A stretch of 44,978 bases of DNA from CAZAOY01 sp964486925. Lineage in GTDB: Bacteria > Bacillota > Clostridia > Oscillospirales > Ruminococcaceae. Location of the stretch: assembly GCA_964486925.1 (NCBI GenBank), contig CAZAOY010000019.1:1-44978 (forward strand), written 5' to 3'. The notes beneath the pieces were generated by a model. That model was not told where the DNA came from and did no database searches. It saw only the letters and a program-made list of their open reading frames with translations. Each line of letters begins with the position of its first letter. The stretch's first letter is position 1. Shown piece by piece: positions 23,591 through 30,453 of the stretch. The position numbers and the translations under genes were made by a program.

Positions 23591-24709
23591 ATGTTATCGA
23601 AAACTGCAAAGTTATTATCTGTAAGGGGGATCATTAAGATGATTGGATTAATTATTAGCGGCATTATTGTTATCCTTGTTGTTTTGTTTTTGATATTATG
23701 GATATGGAGTCCCGGCAAGGTAAAGCCATACACAGATGAAAAAGGCAACGTTTTAGCGGATAGCGTTGCCGAAATTACCAAGGTGGATATTGGCGGTATG
23801 AATCAAGGTATGATTATTAAGGGGAAGAATGTAGATAATCCGGTTATCTTGTTTTTGCACGGCGGCCCCGGTAACCCCGAATATGTATTTGCTAAGAATA
23901 GCAGGCTTAACCTAGAGGATAGTTTTACTGTATGTTGGTGGGAACAACGTGGAACGGGCATGTCCTATTCATCAGATATAAAACCCGGGACGATTACCAT
24001 GGAACAGATGATTTCAGATACGGTTGAAGTTACAAACTATCTACGAGAACGTTTTGGGAAGGATAAAATCTATATAATGGGTCATTCGTGGGGTTCTTTC
24101 TTGGGAGTTCATGTAGCGGAAAGGTATCCAGAGCTTTATGAAGCTTACATAGGGATTGGGCAGGTTGTAAATCAGATGGAATCCGAGAAATTAGGTTATG
24201 ATAAAATGCTAGAGGTGGCACAAGCTGACGGGGATACAAAGTCAATTGAAAAGCTTAAAAAGTTTAACCTTAACAGCATTGAAAAGATACCATCGGATTA
24301 CCTTGTAACGCGTTCGGAAATAATGACAAATCAAGGTTATGGTGTATTCCATAAGCCTACAAGTAAATTTGAGTTGTTACTACCTATCTTTCAACTACCG
24401 GAATACACGTTAGCAGACAAATACGGTTATGCTATGGGGTCAATGTTATGCCTTGACCAACCAATTAATGAAGCAGTATATACAACAAATCTGCTAGATA
24501 CTATCAATGATCTAAAGATACCGGTGTATATTACCCATGGTGCTTTTGATCTTCAGGTGTCTTATCAGCTATCAAAGGAATATTTTGAGAAGCTAAATGC
24601 TCCAATTAAAAAGTTCTACACCTTTGAAAATTCGGCTCATAGTCCATTTGTAGAAGAACCCGAAAAATTTATCGAGATTATGCTTACTGATGTTTTAACC
24701 CAGAGATAG
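23591..24709 (+). CDS. Membrane-anchored alpha/beta hydrolase, proline iminopeptidase-like
   Basis: 372 aa. One N-terminal membrane helix (about 17-40), then an alpha/beta hydrolase fold with the oxyanion-type HGGPGNP (about 90-96), nucleophile S166 in GHSWGS, and likely D320 (HGAFDLQ) and H350 (NSAHSPF). HGGPG plus GHSWG is typical of proline iminopeptidase relatives; the extracytoplasmic location inferred from the anchor is less usual for them. AGAGGT precedes the ATG; a second in-frame start at 23639, also with a site, would remove 16 residues. Cotranscribed with the TetR gene. Confidence 0.88.
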   Translation: MLSKTAKLLSVRGIIKMIGLIISGIIVILVVLFLILWIWSPGKVKPYTDEKGNVLADSVAEITKVDIGGMNQGMIIKGKNVDNPVILFLHGGPGNPEYVFAKNSRLNLEDSFTVCWWEQRGTGMSYSSDIKPGTITMEQMISDTVEVTNYLRERFGKDKIYIMGHSWGSFLGVHVAERYPELYEAYIGIGQVVNQMESEKLGYDKMLEVAQADGDTKSIEKLKKFNLNSIEKIPSDYLVTRSEIMTNQGYGVFHKPTSKFELLLPIFQLPEYTLADKYGYAMGSMLCLDQPINEAVYTTNLLDTINDLKIPVYITHGAFDLQVSYQLSKEYFEKLNAPIKKFYTFENSAHSPFVEEPEKFIEIMLTDVLTQR

Positions 24710-24772
24710 GGGATGTTAGTTAGCAATAAATATGAGAGATTATCAAGTGATACAGTTTTGTCTTGATATCTC

Positions 24773-24815
24773 AAAAAAAGGTGCTGTGACACAAAGCTTG
24801 TCACAGCACCTTTTT
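24773..24815. terminator. Bidirectional terminator
   Basis: AAGGTGCTGTGACA and TGTCACAGCACCTT form a perfect stem, extended by runs of A and T, with a 7-nt loop. It lies between the convergent hydrolase and deacetylase genes. Confidence 0.9.
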
Positions 24816-24819
24816 GCTA

Positions 24820-25800
24820 TTATATCGTTATATCAAAGCTATAACCTTTACCCTTTAGGTGTTCGATTACATCACCTAGAATCTCAGCATTTACCTTTGA
24901 AACTGAATGTAACAGGTAGATTCCGCCTGGATGTGCGGCGGTGGTAAGCCGCTTAAAGGCGGCGTTTTTGTCCATCTGGCTATTTGGGTCCCAGTCTTTA
25001 TAGGCAAAGCTCCACATTATCGTCTTGTAGCCTAACATTCGGGTTTCTTCCATTGAGCGCACCGAAAATTCCCCTTTTGGCGGGCGGAGTAGGCTCATCT
25101 TGTAGCCAAAGTTATCCATCATATAACAGTCAAGATTGCCGATCTCCTGTTGTAAACGTTCGATAGACACGCTAGGCATAGAAGGGTGCTTGTCGGTATG
25201 GTTACCGATAATATGACCCTCATCAATCATCCGCTGTACCAGATCGGCGGAACGCTTTGCATAGTCCATAGTGATAAAGAAGATAGCCTGCACCTTCTTC
25301 TCCTTAAGTGCATCTAAAATCTTTGGGGTGTATCCGTTTTCGTACCCCTGGTCGAAGGTAAACATAATATTCTTTGTCTTTGTATCGTCGGATATGGCTA
25401 GACCGCCGTACTCTTTGTATCTGCCGTTAAATGGGTCACAGGTAATAGGGCGATTTTTATCGTCGCACTGTAACCCCTGTCCCCAGGCTTTACAGGTGTT
25501 GTCTAGCTCTGAAAGCTGTTTAATCTGGGATTTAGTAAGCTTTTTAAACTCGGTTTTGGGTACTTCTGGTGGTTTTATCCCCGATGAATCAGGGGTTTTG
25601 GGGGTTACGGGGTTATTTGTCTTGTCCTTATTCTGTACATCAAGAGGTACAGTAGATTTATTTTCGGTAGCTTTAATAAGTTCCTCGTATTCACCTTTAA
25701 TGTCCGCGTCGGCGTCAACATTTTTAGAATCACTCTTTGAACATCCTGACATGGATACCGTCAGGCAGATCAGAGCTACCACTATACTCCATCTTTTCAT
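24820..25800 (-). CDS. Polysaccharide deacetylase lipoprotein, PdaA-like
   Basis: 326 aa. Lipoprotein signal with lipobox MSGC (C20), a low-complexity linker rich in Pro, Thr, Lys and Asp (about 25-85), and a NodB domain (about 143-320). Motif 1 is TFDQGYENG with D150; the second Asp of the usual TFDDG is Gln, as PdaA has Asn there. Metal ligands H201 and H205 (NHTDKHP), motif 3 RPPKGEFS. PdaA removes N-acetyl groups from muramic acid in spore cortex formation; here a lipid-anchored version is predicted outside the membrane. Role in the cortex is an inference. GGGAG lies before the ATG. Confidence 0.88.
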   Translation of the reverse strand: MKRWSIVVALICLTVSMSGCSKSDSKNVDADADIKGEYEELIKATENKSTVPLDVQNKDKTNNPVTPKTPDSSGIKPPEVPKTEFKKLTKSQIKQLSELDNTCKAWGQGLQCDDKNRPITCDPFNGRYKEYGGLAISDDTKTKNIMFTFDQGYENGYTPKILDALKEKKVQAIFFITMDYAKRSADLVQRMIDEGHIIGNHTDKHPSMPSVSIERLQQEIGNLDCYMMDNFGYKMSLLRPPKGEFSVRSMEETRMLGYKTIMWSFAYKDWDPNSQMDKNAAFKRLTTAAHPGGIYLLHSVSKVNAEILGDVIEHLKGKGYSFDITI

Positions 25801-25946
25801 AATCTATTATCTCCCTCATAATTTATTACATCGGCATTGCAGTGTAGCAATTCTTCTTAACATAGCACGACCACAAGAGCCTAGGTAATAGGTAAAGCTG
25901 TCACAGATATATCTTAACCCATTGCTTTGTTAAAATACATAAACTA

Positions 25947-27707
25947 TTAAAGTCGGTATCTCTCGCAGATATCCCTATCTAGACGTATAGCTTTAGCACA
26001 ACCTCTAAGATCACGAGAGCTATAGTCAAACAGCATTACACATCTAGTGTTATTTTGATTAATAGGGTCGTAGCTAAACCCTTCTATATGACAGCCTCGG
26101 TAGAGCTGTTTTGTGGTGTATCCCTTTTTAAGATACCCGCTTAGAAGCTGTTCTACTATCGCTTTATCATCAAAAAAGGAATAAACCTGATTCTTTCTGC
26201 TGTCCATGTATCCGCTTTCGAGCCAGCTTGGTAGGTTTGCCGCCTTTTCGTGGGAGAAGATATCAAACCGTGCGCACTGGATGTAACGACTAATCTCCTC
26301 CTCGCTCTTTGCCAAAACCTCGGTAAAGAAGTGGTACAACAGCTCATGACGTCCTAGCTTTGAGTGGGAGATTAGGTTTAATCGATGTCGGTCGTAAAAG
26401 CTTGCAATATCGGCATACATTCGGTAGCAGGAGGTGTAGTAGCTTTGGATTAGCGTTAGGGTACTGTTAAACCGCCCAGAGTTATAGTAGCTTTCCACCA
26501 TATCCTCGATTAGGGTAATACGCTGTAAAACCTCATATGGCATGGTTTCTGTCTGTATCACCTGATATGGCGGGTGGTCGTCATATTGTATAGAATACTG
26601 CTTTGTCATCTGCTCCATAGGTGAGCCACGTAGCACCTTTAGAAAGCCTAGCTGGAACTGGTGTGGCTGTAGGCCGTAGACAAAATTAAAAGAACCTTCA
26701 AAGCTTATCTCATCCTCTAGAGGTAGTCCCGCTATTAGGTCGAGGTGGATATGGGTGTTACCGTGTTTAAGGATATCCCCGATAACCCTTGTAAGGATGG
26801 CTTTATCGGTGTAACGGTTAATCGCCTTTAAGGTAGGGGGATTTGTGGACTGCACCCCAATCTCAAGTTGAAATAAACCCTCCCTTGCTCTGCCGATACA
26901 GTCGATACCCTCGTCAGTTAGGATCTCCGCCGCTATCTCAAAGTGAAAGTTTGTGTAGCCGTTGTCGTTATCGATAATATAGTTTAGTATGCGGGTGGTA
27001 CGCTCCTTGCTGGCATTAAAGGTGCGATCGACAAACTTTACCTGCCGTACCTTGTTATCTAAAAACACCTTAATATCGCTAAACACCCGCTCGAGGGATA
27101 AAAAGCGCACCCCCTTAGCACAGCCGCCATCCTCGCTATCCTCCCTAGCCGAAAGGCAGTAGGCACAGCGGTAGGGGCAACCCCTAGAGGTTTCATAGTA
27201 GAGTATCCTATCCTTAAACTTTGTAAAATCATTATACACAAATGGGATCTCATCAAGCGGCACTATCCCGCCTGTAATAACCCTATCTTTAGCGATATCA
27301 CAAAGGCTGTTTGTAGTCACCACCTTGAAGAAGGTATCCTCACCCTCGCCCTTTATTATGTAGTCGGCGATGGCTAGGTGCTCGTTTGCGGCATAGCTAA
27401 CCTCGGGGCCGCCAAAAATTATAGTGGTGCTTGGCAAAACCTTTTTGATAATACCGCAGACCCGTCTAACCATAGTAATGTTCCAGATATAACAAGAAAA
27501 GCCGATAATATCAGCTTTCTCTCGCATTATCTCCCTTGCTATAAGCTCTGGGGTTTGGTTTATCGTAAAGTTTAATATCGATATATCGGGTAGGGGGTAT
27601 CCCTCCTCGGCACATCGCTTTTTAACGTATGAATCGATACAAAGAACCGCAAGGTTAGAGTGGATATACTTCGCGTCGATAGCAACTAGCTGTATCTTCT
27701 TAGACAT
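25947..27707 (-). CDS. B12-binding-type radical SAM protein with DUF4080
   Basis: 586 aa. N-terminal cobalamin-binding-like Rossmann region (about 1-135: VAIDAKYIHSNLAVLCI, IIFGGPEVSY), radical SAM core with C-x3-C-x2-C in TSRGCPYRCAYCLSA, and a C-terminal DUF4080 region. Substrate unknown. The ATG at 27707 has AGAAAGAGAAG upstream; a GTG at 27737 is possible but less likely. It starts 42 nt after nrnA and probably shares its transcript with rbfA-nrnA. Confidence 0.9.
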   Translation of the reverse strand: MSKKIQLVAIDAKYIHSNLAVLCIDSYVKKRCAEEGYPLPDISILNFTINQTPELIAREIMREKADIIGFSCYIWNITMVRRVCGIIKKVLPSTTIIFGGPEVSYAANEHLAIADYIIKGEGEDTFFKVVTTNSLCDIAKDRVITGGIVPLDEIPFVYNDFTKFKDRILYYETSRGCPYRCAYCLSAREDSEDGGCAKGVRFLSLERVFSDIKVFLDNKVRQVKFVDRTFNASKERTTRILNYIIDNDNGYTNFHFEIAAEILTDEGIDCIGRAREGLFQLEIGVQSTNPPTLKAINRYTDKAILTRVIGDILKHGNTHIHLDLIAGLPLEDEISFEGSFNFVYGLQPHQFQLGFLKVLRGSPMEQMTKQYSIQYDDHPPYQVIQTETMPYEVLQRITLIEDMVESYYNSGRFNSTLTLIQSYYTSCYRMYADIASFYDRHRLNLISHSKLGRHELLYHFFTEVLAKSEEEISRYIQCARFDIFSHEKAANLPSWLESGYMDSRKNQVYSFFDDKAIVEQLLSGYLKKGYTTKQLYRGCHIEGFSYDPINQNNTRCVMLFDYSSRDLRGCAKAIRLDRDICERYRL

Positions 27708-27749
27708 TTTCTTCTCTTTCTGATCTGGATAAAACACCTATGACACCAT

Positions 27750-28706
27750 TTATCCATCTAACTTAGCCTGCACTGCGGCGATAATCTTCGCCTTTACTTC
27801 ATCAAATTCACCAAAGATAGTGCACCCCGCGGCACGTGCATGACCGCCGCCCGAAAACTCACGACAGACAGCGCTAGCGTCTACCGTATTGGTACGCAGA
27901 GAGATCTTGTATTCATTATCTCCGCGCTCGTTTATAGTGATAGCAACATCCACCCCAACAATAGTTTTAGGGATAGCGGATAGTCCGTCAAGCTCACCCT
28001 CACCCGCCCCGCTTTCATTAACTATAGATAGCGGGATATCGATAACGGCGATACGGTTACCAGATAGAAACTCCATGGTGTTTAGTATGTATCGCTCCAC
28101 AAAAATTCTGCCCTTTGATTTGCTTTCAAACATCTCACGGTTAATTTTGGAATACTCCGCCCCACATTCGATAAGGTGTGCCGCTACCATATGGGTTTTA
28201 GCGGTGGTGCTAGGGTAACGAAAGCAACCTGTATCGGTGACAATCCCTGTATATAGGCTGTTGGCTATAGGTGGGGTAATGTTACATGACAGCGCTACTA
28301 CGATATCGTAGATAAGCTGACAGGTAGCGGGAGCGGTATTATCAACAAAATTATACTTTGCGTAATAATTTGATGAACGATGGTGGTCGACACACAAGTC
28401 AACCTTTCCCACATACCTAGAAAGGTTATCCCCAAACAGCTTCTCATCAGCAATATCCACCGCGACAATATATCCTTCTTCGGTAGCGTTAGCGATATAG
28501 TTACTATACATATAGTTATACTTTTGCGGAATAGGGTCAGAACAACAAAGACTAACCCGCTTGCCAAGCTGTGTTAGCGCATAGTAGAGCGCTGTAGCCG
28601 ATCCCACAGTATCACCGTCAGGCGAGCGGTGGGATAGGATAACGATATCATCCCACCCCTGTAGCAGAAGTGCCGCATCATTTGCCGAGTTAATCTCTCT
28701 CTTCAT
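27750..28706 (-). CDS. nrnA: Bifunctional oligoribonuclease/PAP phosphatase NrnA (DHH family)
   Basis: 318 aa. DHH domain with SHRSPDGDTVG and VDHHRSS metal motifs and a C-terminal DHHA1 domain with GGGHARAAG. Degrades nano-RNA and 3'-phosphoadenosine 5'-phosphate in characterised homologues. AAGGAT lies about 8 nt before the ATG at 28706, which overlaps the 3' end of rbfA by 17 nt, so the two are translationally coupled. rbfA-nrnA is a familiar Firmicutes order, usually inside the nusA-infB-truB operon. Confidence 0.93.
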   Translation of the reverse strand: MKREINSANDAALLLQGWDDIVILSHRSPDGDTVGSATALYYALTQLGKRVSLCCSDPIPQKYNYMYSNYIANATEEGYIVAVDIADEKLFGDNLSRYVGKVDLCVDHHRSSNYYAKYNFVDNTAPATCQLIYDIVVALSCNITPPIANSLYTGIVTDTGCFRYPSTTAKTHMVAAHLIECGAEYSKINREMFESKSKGRIFVERYILNTMEFLSGNRIAVIDIPLSIVNESGAGEGELDGLSAIPKTIVGVDVAITINERGDNEYKISLRTNTVDASAVCREFSGGGHARAAGCTIFGEFDEVKAKIIAAVQAKLDG

Positions 28707-29055
28707 TCTTTCTATCCTTCTCAATCTGGATTAGCATGTCATTTATCTTAGCACTCTGGGCGATACCATCGTCTGCGAAAAAATGAAGCTCTGGGCTATG
28801 GCGGATCTTAAGGCGGGAGGAGATCTCCTTACGGATAAATCCACTAGCTGATTTTAGTCCTTTAACACTTTCAACTGTCTTGTCTGTCCCTTCAATAGCG
28901 CTAACATAGATCTTGCAGTGCGAAAGATCGCTTGAAAGGTCGAGCTTTACGATACTTAACATCTTTGAAACCCGTGGATCTTTAAGCTCGCTAAAGATGG
29001 TGGTTAAGGCATACCGCATATCGGTAGAAAGCCTGCTGGCTTTAAATGATGGCAT
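28690..29055 (-). CDS. rbfA: 30S ribosome-binding factor RbfA
   Basis: 121 aa, standard length. RbfA KH-like fold with RLSTDMRYALTTIFSELKDPRV and a late LHFFADDGIAQSAKINDML. It helps mature the 5' end of 16S rRNA in the 30S subunit. AGGGGG lies before the ATG. Unusually, infB is not directly upstream: instead there is an inverted-repeat element ending 19 nt before the start codon and then a tandem hairpin array. The downstream order nrnA is retained. Confidence 0.95.
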   Translation of the reverse strand: MPSFKASRLSTDMRYALTTIFSELKDPRVSKMLSIVKLDLSSDLSHCKIYVSAIEGTDKTVESVKGLKSASGFIRKEISSRLKIRHSPELHFFADDGIAQSAKINDMLIQIEKDRKNEERD

Positions 29056-29074
29056 ATAAACCCCCTATATAGTT

Positions 29075-29162
29075 GTTACTTAGGCAGCTAGTGGTAGAAA
29101 CATGCTAAGAAGTCCTTGCGGTATTAGCTTAGAAACTTGCTACATTTAACTGCCGAAGTAAT
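29075..29162 (-). repeat. 88-bp inverted-repeat element, copy B
   Basis: Ends GTTACTTAGGCAG and CTGCCGAAGTAAT are imperfect inverted copies, and the right-hand side matches copy A over about 45 bp (CATTTAA-x-TGCCGAAGTAAT and neighbouring sequence). It ends 19 nt upstream of the rbfA start, in the same orientation to the gene as copy A is to the UroD-like gene. Inside, CTAAG/CTTAG and GTAG/CTAC stems flank a symmetric loop on the minus strand. Confidence 0.65.
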
Positions 29163-29246
29163 AGATATTATCTTAATGTTTGTTGTTTATGCATGTCTAT
29201 TGATTTTGTAATCTTGTAGTTTGTTGATACGCTAAAAACCATGTAG

Positions 29247-29267
29247 TGAACGCATTGTATGCGTTCA
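29247..29267 (-). terminator. Possible terminator of the tandem-array transcript
   Basis: TGAACGCAT and ATGCGTTCA form a perfect 9-bp stem with a 3-nt loop. On the minus strand GGTTTTTAG follows about 7 nt later, so termination is plausible but the T run is displaced. Confidence 0.4.
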
Positions 29268-29281
29268 TTGGCTAAGTTTTA

Positions 29282-29570
29282 TTAGACGTTTCAATAAACA
29301 CATTAATTTCCTTTTGTGTGTTTATTATAACATAAGATAAAAGTCGTGTAGACTTTTTACCTTAGACGTTTCAATAAACACATTAATTTCCTTTTGTGTG
29401 TTTATTATAACATAAGNNNNNNNNNNNNNNNNNNNNNNNNNNNNNNNNNNNNNNNNNNNNNNNNNNNNNNNNNNNNNNNNNNNNNNNNNNNNNNNNNNNN
29501 NNNNNNNNNNNNNNNNTACCTTAGACGTTTCAATAAACACATTAATTTCCTTTTGTGTGTTTATTATAAC
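29282..29570 (-). repeat. 80-bp tandem repeat array interrupted by an assembly gap
   Basis: Identical units start at 29282 and 29362 (period 80), with a further partial unit at 29521. Each has an inverted repeat AATAAACACA/TGTGTTTATT and a second small stem AAAAGTC/GACTTTT. On the minus strand each unit reads TATAAT, AAAGGAAATTA, then ATG. The copy number is unknown because of the gap. Whole units repeat with no unique spacers, so this is not a CRISPR array. Confidence 0.85.
29417..29516. other. Assembly gap of 100 N
   Basis: Exactly 100 N inside the tandem array. By the 80-bp period the missing sequence should be 21 + 80k bases; k = 1 gives 101, close to the placeholder, but 100 N is also a common default. 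Confidence 0.95.
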
Positions 29571-29591
29571 ACTATTCTTTACTAAAGTCAA
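29563..29591 (-). promoter_or_regulatory. Promoter driving the tandem array on the minus strand
   Basis: Minus strand TTGACT (29586-29591), 17-nt spacer, TATAAT (29563-29568). Only this outermost unit has a good -35; inner units keep TATAAT but have TCTACA at the -35 position. Confidence 0.7.
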
Positions 29592-29663
29592 CCTTTTATT
29601 CCTTGTTGTAGGTTGGGTTATAATATAGTATTTGTAATTGAAAAATAAATAACTGTTTACCTG

Positions 29664-29692
29664 TTGATTTTAAAAAGAACTTATGTTATAAT
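29664..29692 (+). promoter_or_regulatory. Promoter of the methyltransferase gene
   Basis: TTGATT (29664-29669), 17-nt spacer, TATAAT (29687-29692), about 40 nt before the start codon. Confidence 0.7.
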
Positions 29693-29737
29693 AAAATTCA
29701 CATCTAAATACATAAAAAATTATAACTGGAGGGGAAG

Positions 29738-30367
29738 ATGGATAGGGTTTCTTTTAAGCAGGATCTTGTAAACTATTATAATCAAGAAGCAGAAATTCGG
29801 GATAGAAAGTCGGACAAGGCAGAGTGGAAGCTTCAGGTTAGGGAGAATTTTTGTAGTATAGCCAGAGAAAATCAAAAGAAAACACTGCTTGAACTAGGCG
29901 CGGGAGCGGGGTATGACAGCCTATACTTTATGGAGAACGGCTTTGAGGTTACCGCTGTAGACCTGTCTAGTGAGATGGTTAGTAGGTGTAGGGAGAAGGG
30001 AATTAATGCATATGAGATGGATTTTTACAGGTTGTCTGAGCTTGATAAAGCCTTTGACTGTATCTATGCTATAAATACCCTTTTGCATGTGCCAAAATCC
30101 GATCTTAGCAATGTACTTAACGAGATAGATAAGGTTTTAGCAAAAGGCGGACTGCTATACATCGGGATGTACGGCGGGGCTGATTCAGAAGATGAGTTTG
30201 TGAAGGCGGATGTCTGCGATACACCACGTTTCTTTGCACTTCATTCTAGAGAGTACCTTGAGAAGTTGCTAGGCGAACATTTTGATATTATGGAGTTTCG
30301 TGTCATTAACGTGGGAGAGGGGACAGAGGTTGACCATTTCCATTCGGTGGTTATGCGAAAGAGATAG
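29738..30367 (+). CDS. Class I SAM-dependent methyltransferase
   Basis: 209 aa. Rossmann-type methyltransferase with motif I LLELGAGAGYDSLYF (about 46-60), motif II acidic residue in VTAVDLSSEM, and the post-I YEMDF. Methyltransf_11/25 type, so a small-molecule substrate is likely but not known. GGAGGGG lies 4 nt before the ATG. Single gene with its own promoter and a terminator after it. Confidence 0.9.
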   Translation: MDRVSFKQDLVNYYNQEAEIRDRKSDKAEWKLQVRENFCSIARENQKKTLLELGAGAGYDSLYFMENGFEVTAVDLSSEMVSRCREKGINAYEMDFYRLSELDKAFDCIYAINTLLHVPKSDLSNVLNEIDKVLAKGGLLYIGMYGGADSEDEFVKADVCDTPRFFALHSREYLEKLLGEHFDIMEFRVINVGEGTEVDHFHSVVMRKR

Positions 30368-30374
30368 CAGTATT

Positions 30375-30414
30375 AAAGGGATGAAACAAAACTTAAGTCT
30401 TGTTTCATCCCTTT
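30375..30414. terminator. Bidirectional terminator
   Basis: AAAGGGATGAAACAA (30375-30389) pairs with TTGTTTCATCCCTTT (30400-30414). It lies between the convergent methyltransferase and pflB genes. Confidence 0.85.
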
Positions 30415-30453
30415 TAAAGATACTTATGATAAGCTTAAAGTTACTTTTGAAAC

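Larger units (their letters stand above)
29056..29737. other. Divergent intergenic region with element B, tandem array and gap
   Basis: 682 bp between rbfA (minus) and the methyltransferase gene (plus). In order: element B, AT-rich DNA, a 21-nt palindrome, the 80-bp tandem array with a 100-N gap, a minus-strand promoter and a plus-strand promoter. No protein gene of normal size. Confidence 0.8.

Noticed and set aside
29088..29096. GTTTCTACC-like stretch of a purine riboswitch on the minus strand of element B
   Set aside because: The remaining purine riboswitch core (P3 arm and loop-loop partner) is missing and the genes are unrelated to purines.
29282..29570. CRISPR array
   Set aside because: The whole 80-bp unit repeats with no unique spacers, and no cas genes are in the window.
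29325..29591. An 88-codon minus-strand reading frame across the tandem repeat and the N run
   Set aside because: It reads through unknown bases, and the 80-nt period is not a multiple of three, so the frame would not persist through real copies.
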